Source of the DNA: an uncultured Erysipelotrichaceae bacterium
GTDB taxonomy: Bacteria > Bacillota_I > Bacilli_A > Erysipelotrichales > Erysipelotrichaceae
Length of the DNA: 13,239 nt
Assembly: GCA_937893115.1 (NCBI GenBank)
Contig: CALBGK010000052.1
Coordinates: 1 to 13,239 of the forward strand
Reading direction: 5' to 3'
Shown here: positions 7,575 to 13,239 of the stretch, piece after piece
Layout of the letters: every line of letters starts with the position of its first letter
Numbering within the stretch: position 1 is the first letter of the stretch
Notes under the pieces: model-generated
What the model saw: the letters and a program-made list of their open reading frames with translations, nothing else
The model's database searches: none
Told to the model about the DNA's origin: nothing
Translations under genes and position numbers: made by a program

Positions 7575-8762
7575 TTAGATTCTGATCAGAATTAATTCCT
7601 GCTGAGGTTCAACAAGCCATTCTGTACCATTTTCTGTGATGACCACATCTTCCTCGATGCCAATCTTTCCCCATTTAGTTTTGATACTAGGCTCAATGGT
7701 AAATACATTGCCTACTTTTAATGGAGTATCGATCAATTCTTTCTTATTGTATCTAGGTCTTCTATTAGCTAAGATGGTGCCGCCGTCATGAGTCTGATGA
7801 CCCACCTGATGTCCTAGCGCAGCATTCCATGAATCATACCCTTCATCAACGATCTTATGTCTTGCGATCTGATCGACTTGAAATCCCGTAACCCCAGCTT
7901 TCATGAATTCTTTAGCTTCTCTTACTGCATCTCTGACAAGATAAAAAGCTTTCTTAACCTCTTCAGGTGCATCGGTTTCGTTTTCTTTTAATACATAGTA
8001 CATTCTTTGGATATCTGAACAATAGCCATCTTTGCTGACACCGTAATCAATATTGATCAAATATCCTGGAACGATAGGTGTAGAGATGATTCCCATGTGA
8101 CCAGCAGGAACATTAGGATCAACGCTTACTCCCGGACATTGGCTATCTGCCCATGACATGCCATAACCTTCTTGATATGCCACATCATGTAAATAGTTAA
8201 AAATGTCTAAAGAACTTGTATTTTTGGTGCAAATGTCCGGTACGCTTCGCAAGTACTTATCTGCTTTGATGGCACAATGACTGATCTTTTCGATCTGGCT
8301 TGATGTTTTTCGCCCTCTTACATCATTTACGATGGGAAATGAACTAACTGTTTCTATTTGGAAATCTAACTTTGAAAACACTGCTTCCAATCTTTTGTAC
8401 ATCCCTAAGGTCAAACCATCTGCCGCTGAATCTGTACTGCTATAATTCAACGCTAAAGTGTGAGGTCTTATCTTATTCAGCACTTTCAATATTTCTTCAT
8501 CTAAATCTTTGTGGTATTTATAAGCTTCATCTACACCCGATATTCTGGTATAAGTTTCATGATCGAGTGGCGAAACAATAGCAATAAATTTTTCCTGAGT
8601 AAATATCAAAGCAGTGTCGATAATGAAATCTATATCTCCAAGTACCGGGAGAATAGGTTCGCTCTTCATGATGCTTTCTCTACCAATTATCAACCAAGCA
8701 TCGATTTGATTTTCTTTTAATGCTTGATAAATAATAGGCAATTTCTCTTTATCAATATTCAT
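7575..8762 (-). CDS. M24-family Xaa-Pro-type aminopeptidase/dipeptidase, intact
   Basis: A 395-residue pita-bread-fold metallopeptidase of the aminopeptidase P/prolidase group, which cleaves Xaa-Pro bonds in peptides. It has a creatinase-like N-terminal domain (about 1-150) and a catalytic domain with metal ligands Asp239 (INIDYG), Asp250 (CSDIQR), His318 (LGHQVGHQTH), Glu357 (FTIEPS) and Glu371 (GIEEDVV). His325 is the second conserved His. The length suits this group. It is the first gene after oppA, 72 bases downstream, with a hairpin in the gap and an AAAGGA ribosome site about 10 bases before the ATG. It would supply proline-directed cleavage, which general aminopeptidases lack. A second, broken M24 gene of the same style lies further down the operon (1062-2326). 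Aminopeptidase P and prolidase activities cannot be told apart from sequence here. Confidence 0.92.
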   Translation of the reverse strand: MNIDKEKLPIIYQALKENQIDAWLIIGRESIMKSEPILPVLGDIDFIIDTALIFTQEKFIAIVSPLDHETYTRISGVDEAYKYHKDLDEEILKVLNKIRPHTLALNYSSTDSAADGLTLGMYKRLEAVFSKLDFQIETVSSFPIVNDVRGRKTSSQIEKISHCAIKADKYLRSVPDICTKNTSSLDIFNYLHDVAYQEGYGMSWADSQCPGVSVDPNVPAGHMGIISTPIVPGYLINIDYGVSKDGYCSDIQRMYYVLKENETDAPEEVKKAFYLVRDAVREAKEFMKAGVTGFQVDQIARHKIVDEGYDSWNAALGHQVGHQTHDGGTILANRRPRYNKKELIDTPLKVGNVFTIEPSIKTKWGKIGIEEDVVITENGTEWLVEPQQELILIRI

Positions 8763-8794
8763 GCAGCCAGTATCCTTTCAAATAATGATGATAA

Positions 8795-8819
8795 GCATGG
8801 GACTAATAAAGTCCCATGC
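8795..8819 (-). terminator. Hairpin after oppA, probably a partial terminator or mRNA-stabilising stem
   Basis: Perfect inverted repeat with 9-bp arms (GCATGGGAC and GTCCCATGC) and a 7-base loop, located between the oppA stop (8835) and the next start (8762). On the transcribed strand it is followed by a T-rich but interrupted stretch (TTATCATCATTATTT) instead of a clean T-run. A full terminator is therefore uncertain. Partial read-through, or protection of the 3' end of the opp message so that OppA is made in excess of the downstream peptidases, would fit the position. It is the only clear hairpin between genes in the window. Confidence 0.6.
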
Positions 8820-8834
8820 AAATAGTGTTAAATA

Positions 8835-10499
8835 TTATTCCGGAACGTGTACGTACCAGAAGATGTAGTTTGCTTGTGGAGAACCTAATTGACCTGTTGT
8901 TCCAGCCTTCTTCAAACATACGTTCTTATAACTGAATAAAGGAATTGTATAATACTGTTCACCGACTAAATAAGCTTCTGCGTCATGAAGCGCATCGATA
9001 CGTTCAGCTCCTTCAAGTGCATTTGTATCTTCGATCATCTGATCATATGTTGAATCGCCCCATGTAGGTGTTGCCTGGTAAGAACTTAAAGCCATATCCA
9101 AGAATGTACGAGGGTCCATATAATCGGCACTCATCGCATTACGAGCTAGTTCAAATAATCCATTTGTTCTGTCATCAAAGAATGTTCTTATTTCACCAGT
9201 CTTCAAGGTTAGCTCAACATTTGCTTTGGCAAGTTCTGATTTTAAAACTGCTGCTACAGTATCGTGCATAGTGCTCTGATTGTAGTAGTAAGTTAATTGT
9301 AAAGGATTTGATTCATCATATCCTGCTTCAGCCAATAGCTGTTTAGCTAGTTCTAAATCATAGCCAACCAGATCTCCGCCTTCTTCTCTGAAATCACCAT
9401 TGTTGCCGGCAAATCCTGGAGGAACAAGGCCGTATAAAGGTGTGTAAACATCACCAGCATCTAAAGCGGTAGTGATTTGTGAACGATCGATTGCATAGTT
9501 TAATGCTTTTCTTACATTAACATCTTTTAAGGCTTCATTAGCTCCGCCAACATCAGATGAGTTGATATTGACAAAATAATTTAGAACTGAATCGATTGCT
9601 TCATACTCTGGCTGACCGTGATACATATTGTAAACAGTTGTAGCATCAACACTTGTAGCGAAATCAATTTCACCAGTCTGGAATGCCATCAGTTGAGCAT
9701 CCATATCTTCCATAGACTTAGCAACCATCTTTTCAACGACGATTTCTTTATCGCTTTCATTTACAAAGTATTCATTTCTTTCCATTACAACTTCACTTGC
9801 TCTATCGATAGAAGTCGGATGGAAAGGCCCATTAGTAGGAACAGTGGTATCATCAGCCCATGTCATATCACCGTCTTTAACAAATTCTTCACGAACCGGA
9901 TAGAATACTCCTGCAGGCAATAAGGCAGTAAAATAAGGCATTACTTTCTTGAGAGTAATTTCAATCGTAAAATCATCAACAGCTTTAATTCCCAGACCAA
10001 ATGAGTCCATTTCAGCTGTAGGTTTATTCTCACAAATGTCCGCATTCAATACATTATCAGTGATAAAGAATGAATATGTCGATTCAGCTGAACCTAAATT
10101 AACGGCATGTTTCATTCCGTATACGTAGTCAGCAGCAGTTACTTGTTGACCGTCAGACCAGTAATTGTTTTCACTTAATTTGAAAGTATATACAAGACCA
10201 TCTTCGCTCACGCTATATTCAGTACATGCTGCATTCACTAAAGATCCATCCTCTCCGATATAGAACAATGGAAAGTAAATCTGATTCAATATATACGCTG
10301 TAACGCTATCAGAGGCAACAGCTGGATCAAGATATGTTGGTTCACCTCCTACAGCGTATGTAAAAGTTGTTTGATAGCTGGTCTCTGTTGCGGTAGAACC
10401 GCTATCTGAAGGTTCTTTCCCATCATTGCCACAAGCAGTTAATGAAAATGTCATTAAAACCGCAAGCAATGTAAGAAATAATTTTTTAATTTTTTTCAT
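8835..10499 (-). CDS. oppA: Oligopeptide ABC transporter substrate-binding lipoprotein (OppA)
   Basis: A 554-residue family 5 extracellular solute-binding protein (SBP_bac_5). It begins with a lipoprotein signal: a lysine-rich start, a hydrophobic core, and lipobox LTAC with Cys23 as the expected lipidated residue, followed by a Ser/Thr-rich linker. The mature part shows family features such as GGEPTYLDPAVASDS (about 51-65), the LSENNYWSDGQ stretch and a VRKALNYAIDR motif. Anchored to the outer face of the membrane, it captures peptides and delivers them to OppBC. Its start lies 17 bases after the oppF stop with AAAGGGG 10 bases before the ATG. A hairpin follows the gene. Length is normal. 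Peptide length and sequence preference cannot be deduced; dipeptide (DppA-like) or nickel binding are less likely alternatives, given the neighbouring peptidases. Confidence 0.94.
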   Translation of the reverse strand: MKKIKKLFLTLLAVLMTFSLTACGNDGKEPSDSGSTATETSYQTTFTYAVGGEPTYLDPAVASDSVTAYILNQIYFPLFYIGEDGSLVNAACTEYSVSEDGLVYTFKLSENNYWSDGQQVTAADYVYGMKHAVNLGSAESTYSFFITDNVLNADICENKPTAEMDSFGLGIKAVDDFTIEITLKKVMPYFTALLPAGVFYPVREEFVKDGDMTWADDTTVPTNGPFHPTSIDRASEVVMERNEYFVNESDKEIVVEKMVAKSMEDMDAQLMAFQTGEIDFATSVDATTVYNMYHGQPEYEAIDSVLNYFVNINSSDVGGANEALKDVNVRKALNYAIDRSQITTALDAGDVYTPLYGLVPPGFAGNNGDFREEGGDLVGYDLELAKQLLAEAGYDESNPLQLTYYYNQSTMHDTVAAVLKSELAKANVELTLKTGEIRTFFDDRTNGLFELARNAMSADYMDPRTFLDMALSSYQATPTWGDSTYDQMIEDTNALEGAERIDALHDAEAYLVGEQYYTIPLFSYKNVCLKKAGTTGQLGSPQANYIFWYVHVPE

Positions 10500-10516
10500 A
10501 TTTTCTATTCCCCTTT

Positions 10517-11500
10517 CTATTTTTCATATAAGAAACATGAAACCAAGCGATTACCGACCTGGATAGGCTGAGGCAATTCTCTGCTACATCTTTCAGTAGC
10601 CTTAGGGCATCTTGTTGCAAAAGGGCAGCATACTGGAGTATTGATTGGTGAAGGTATTTCTCCTTCAAGAACAATACGCTTTTTATCCTTTGCTATATTT
10701 GGATCCGGAATCGGAATCGCTGATAATAAAGCGATGGTATATGGATGAAGCGGTCGATGATAAACATCGTTGCTCGGTCCGATCTCCATCATATGTACTA
10801 AGTACATAACGCCGATACGATCAGAAATATGTTTTACCATACTTAGGTCATGTGCTATAAACAGATAAGAAATACCCATTTCTTTTTGTATTTTTTTCAA
10901 GAGATTAATAATCTGAGCCTGAATAGAAACATCCAGAGCGCTGATTGGTTCGTCACATACGATAAACTTTGGATTGACCGCCAATGCTCTGGCAATTCCT
11001 ATACGCTGTCTTTGGCCACCTGAGAATTCTGATGGATATCTACGAATATGGTCAGGTTTTAAACCGACTATCTTAAGTAATTCGACAACCCTGTCTTCTC
11101 TTTCTTTTTCGCTTTTATAAATATCATGGATGATCATCGGTTCCTTTATAATTTCACCGACAGTCATTCTTGGATTTAAAGATGCATAAGGATCCTGGAA
11201 GATCATCTGCATATCTTTTCTGAATTTCTTTAATTCTGCACCTTTTAAACCTTTGATGGATCTTCCTTCGAATTCTATTTCTCCCTCAACCGGTTCGTAC
11301 AGCTTGACGATCGTTCTTCCTAGTGTAGATTTACCGCATCCAGATTCTCCAACTAATCCAAATGTCTCATTTTGATAAACTTCAAATGATACACCATCAA
11401 CCGCTTTTACGATTTGTTTGGTTTTAAATAAACCTTTAGTAACATCAAAGTGCGTTTTCAGATTCTTAACTCTTAATACGGGATTGATTTGTTCAGTCAT
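10517..11500 (-). CDS. oppF: Oligopeptide ABC transporter ATP-binding protein OppF
   Basis: One of the two ATPase subunits that power peptide uptake at the inner face of the membrane. Numbered from the chosen start (327 residues): Walker A GESGCGKS (51-58), Q-loop Gln102, signature FSGGQRQR (159-166), Walker B FIVCDEP (179-185) and switch His217. The C-terminal oligopeptide extension has the Cys set Cys292, Cys298, Cys305 and Cys322, which in related transporters can hold an iron-sulfur cluster. An ATG eight codons upstream (11524) is in frame. The start at 11500 is preferred because AGAGGTG lies 9 bases before it and the protein then begins MTEQINPVLRVKNL, as the family does. It overlaps oppD by 8 bases (ATGACTGA), suggesting coupled translation of the two ATPases. 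Confidence 0.93.
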   Translation of the reverse strand: MTEQINPVLRVKNLKTHFDVTKGLFKTKQIVKAVDGVSFEVYQNETFGLVGESGCGKSTLGRTIVKLYEPVEGEIEFEGRSIKGLKGAELKKFRKDMQMIFQDPYASLNPRMTVGEIIKEPMIIHDIYKSEKEREDRVVELLKIVGLKPDHIRRYPSEFSGGQRQRIGIARALAVNPKFIVCDEPISALDVSIQAQIINLLKKIQKEMGISYLFIAHDLSMVKHISDRIGVMYLVHMMEIGPSNDVYHRPLHPYTIALLSAIPIPDPNIAKDKKRIVLEGEIPSPINTPVCCPFATRCPKATERCSRELPQPIQVGNRLVSCFLYEK

Positions 11501-12503
11501 TGTACTTCGCACCTCTTTCATCATTTAGCCAACATTTACTCATGTGTGAGTCAGTAAATGTTTTTTCTTCAGGCATATACAATTTACATACCTTCATCGC
11601 TTTGCCACAACGATCGACAAACGGACAACCTTTAGGTGGATTTAAGAGATCTGGTGGTGAACCAGGTATTGGTTGAAGTTCTCTTTCGTTATCATCATCT
11701 TCAGGATTGGCGATGCAGTTTAACAAGCCTTTTGTATAAGGATGCTTTGGCTCATAGAATATTTCCTTGTCAGTTCCTGTTTCAACGAGCTTTCCTCCGT
11801 ACATTATGCCTACTTTGTCACATAATTTTGCAATTACACCGAGATCATGAGTGATCATTACGATAGCTGCATTCGTCTCTTTTCTTAGATTATCTATCAG
11901 TTCAAGTACCTGGGCCTGAATGGTAACATCTAGTGCCGTGGTAGGCTCATCGGCGATAATTACCTTAGGATTACAAGTAAGTGCGATGGCAATTACGATT
12001 CTTTGTCGCATACCACCAGAAAATTCAAACGGATATTGTTTTATCCTTTTTTCCGGGGAAGGAATACCGACAAATCTCATAAGTTCCAGTGCTCTTTCTC
12101 GAGCTTCCTTTTTAGACATCTTTGTATGATTCATCAGTGGTTCGATAAGTTGTGTCTCTATCCGCAAAGTAGGATTCAGGAAGGTCATCGGATCCTGGAA
12201 GATCATCGCAATTTCGCTCCCTCTTAAAGAACGCATCTTTTTTTCGTATTCTTTTCTGTTTTTAAAAGCCGATGGTTCTATATGTTCTCCATTAAATATG
12301 ATTTCTCCATTTTCAACGATACCATTAGATGCTAAAAGCCCCATTATGGTATACATAGTTTGTGATTTTCCTGATCCTGATTCACCAACTATGCCAAGAA
12401 CTTCCCCTTCATCAAGGCTGAAAGATACATCGCGGACGGCCTGTACCTTACCTTGAGCTGTCTTGAAGCTCGTTGTTAAATTTTTTACTTCTAGTAATGC
12501 CAT
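11493..12503 (-). CDS. oppD: Oligopeptide ABC transporter ATP-binding protein OppD
   Basis: The partner ATPase of OppF, 336 residues. Motifs: Walker A GESGSGKS (40-47), Q-loop Gln103, signature FSGGMRQR (161-168), Walker B VIIADEPT (181-188) and switch His219. The C-terminal extension found in peptide/nickel importers includes HPYTKGLL (254-261), PGSPPDL (280-286) and four cysteines (293, 299, 306, 324) in the spacing of the possible iron-sulfur motif. SGGMRQR rather than OppF's SGGQRQR is the usual OppD form. It starts 6 bases after the oppC stop, with AAGGGGTGA at the junction serving as its ribosome site, and overlaps oppF by 8 bases. It acts with OppF, the OppB and OppC permeases and OppA. 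Confidence 0.94.
   Translation of the reverse strand: MALLEVKNLTTSFKTAQGKVQAVRDVSFSLDEGEVLGIVGESGSGKSQTMYTIMGLLASNGIVENGEIIFNGEHIEPSAFKNRKEYEKKMRSLRGSEIAMIFQDPMTFLNPTLRIETQLIEPLMNHTKMSKKEARERALELMRFVGIPSPEKRIKQYPFEFSGGMRQRIVIAIALTCNPKVIIADEPTTALDVTIQAQVLELIDNLRKETNAAIVMITHDLGVIAKLCDKVGIMYGGKLVETGTDKEIFYEPKHPYTKGLLNCIANPEDDDNERELQPIPGSPPDLLNPPKGCPFVDRCGKAMKVCKLYMPEEKTFTDSHMSKCWLNDERGAKYND
11510..11516 (-). promoter_or_regulatory. Ribosome binding site that sets the oppF start
   Basis: AGAGGTG on the minus strand, 9 bases before the ATG at 11500 and inside the last codons of oppD. No comparable site precedes the alternative in-frame ATG at 11524, so this site decides the shorter OppF. Confidence 0.7.
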
Positions 12504-12509
12504 TAATCA

Positions 12510-13239
12510 TCACCCCTTATCATTTTTTGTCTGTAGCGCCTCACCGATACCATCACCTATAAAATTTAAAGACAATATCGTCAAACATATTGCAGCCACA
12601 ACCCAAACGATTTGAATTGGGTAGGTAAAGAATAAGCTTCGACAATCATTAGCCAGTTTGCCCCAAGAAGGAATACTTGGATCTAAGCCAATTCCCACAA
12701 AGCTTAGAAATGATTCAGTAAAAATTGCATTCGGTACCATCATTGTCAAACTGACGATGATAGGTCCTAAAGCGTTTACTACCAGATGTTTTAATAAGAT
12801 GCGCTTATGACTGGCGCCAATGACAACGGCTGCCAGTGAATATTCCATCTCCTTGATCGACATGACCTGCGTTCTGACCTGACGTGCCATCCCTATCCAG
12901 GAAGTCATACAAATCGCCAAGAGCATACTTCCGATGGAGTTTCCAAATATCATCAATATCAAGATGACATAAAGCAGGGTTGGAACTGAGTATATGATAT
13001 CGATGATCCTCATCATCACCATATCGACCTTTCCGCCAACATATCCAGAAATTCCGCCATACAGCACCCCGATAACAAGATTAATTGCTGCGCTGGCAAA
13101 ACCGATTGCTAGAGAAATTCTTGCTCCATACATAACTCTTACGAAGATATCTCTACCCAATTTATCTGTGCCGAAAGGATGGGCCAAACTAGGCAAAGCG
13201 TTTTTCATTGTCAGATCTTGACTTTCAAATCCATACGGG
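12510..13239 (-). CDS. oppC: Oligopeptide ABC transporter permease OppC, 5' end outside the window
   Basis: Inner-membrane permease subunit of the peptide importer. The frame is open to the window edge, reading PYGFESQDLT before the internal Met at 13208, so the gene begins upstream. About 60-70 N-terminal residues, including the first membrane helix, are probably missing compared with the usual 300. The visible part has HPFGTDKLGRDIFVR, the conserved stretch after OppC's first periplasmic region. Several membrane segments follow, and then the EAA-type loop LAAVVIGASHKRILLKHLVVNALGPI, which docks on the ATPases; it ends at a TGA 6 bases before oppD. The missing partner oppB is expected just upstream. 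DppC is a close relative, but the peptidase-rich context favours an oligopeptide role. Confidence 0.93.
   Translation of the reverse strand, partial: PYGFESQDLTMKNALPSLAHPFGTDKLGRDIFVRVMYGARISLAIGFASAAINLVIGVLYGGISGYVGGKVDMVMMRIIDIIYSVPTLLYVILILMIFGNSIGSMLLAICMTSWIGMARQVRTQVMSIKEMEYSLAAVVIGASHKRILLKHLVVNALGPIIVSLTMMVPNAIFTESFLSFVGIGLDPSIPSWGKLANDCRSLFFTYPIQIVWVVAAICLTILSLNFIGDGIGEALQTKNDKG

Noticed and set aside
7579..7592. 14-base perfect palindrome ATTCTGATCAGAAT
   Set aside because: It lies within the last codons of the M24 gene (LILIRI region), is short and has no second copy or promoter nearby. It is likely chance, though an operator cannot be excluded.
8763..8834. Internal promoter in the gap after oppA
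   Set aside because: A TTGCAT hexamer is present on the minus strand, but at 17-18 bases the -10 position reads ATGCTT or TGCTTA, and the candidate overlaps the hairpin. It is too weak to call.
11493..11524. Longer OppF starting at the ATG at 11524
   Set aside because: The upstream ATG lacks a good ribosome site, and the extra residues MMKEVRST are not OppF-like, whereas the ATG at 11500 has AGAGGTG at 9 bases.
1..13239. A novel defence, toxin, phage or mobile system
   Set aside because: All frames with recognisable proteins belong to peptide import, peptide breakdown, a kinase or a transporter. No transposase, integrase, repeat array or unknown multi-gene module is present.

Overview
The window is a single minus-strand run of genes in AT-rich bacterial DNA. 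The strong AAGGAGG-type ribosome binding sites, the short gaps between genes and the OppA lipoprotein signal point to a low-GC Gram-positive (Bacillota). The protein style would fit an Erysipelotrichia- or Clostridia-like gut or oral fermenter, but that finer placement is only an impression. Transcription runs from high to low coordinates. No intergenic stretch exceeds about 75 bases, and I see no tRNA, rRNA, CRISPR array or insertion sequence.

Upstream part (13239 down to 8835): the 3' part of oppC (its 5' end lies outside the window), then oppD, oppF and oppA. Together these are most of an oligopeptide ABC importer: permease, two ATPases and a lipid-anchored peptide-binding protein. oppB is presumably upstream of the window. 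A 9-bp perfect hairpin lies just after oppA and separates the importer from the next block.

Middle part (8762 down to 2339): an M24 Xaa-Pro-type peptidase, an S9 acylaminoacyl/prolyl-oligopeptidase-type serine peptidase, an M20 PepD-like dipeptidase, a guanylate-kinase-like protein and an M29 aminopeptidase. Gaps are 11-13 bases or a 4-base overlap, so this looks like one polycistronic unit that imports peptides and cuts them to amino acids, including around proline. The guanylate-kinase-like gene is the functional outsider.

Downstream part (2326 down to 1): two lesions. A second M24 peptidase is broken by a frame change near 1541-1562; comparison with the intact M24 gene in the same window suggests a short deletion that removed the strand before the first metal-binding Asp. 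Below it is an MFS transporter that loses its last membrane helices. It ends instead in the C-terminal signature of ribosomal protein S9 (KAARRAPQFSKR) at the very edge of the window. This is either a real rearrangement joining the transporter gene to the 3' end of rpsI, or an assembly chimera.

I found no clear novel defence or mobile system. The most noteworthy items are the MFS-rpsI junction, the broken M24 gene and the divergent guanylate-kinase-like gene inside a peptidase operon.
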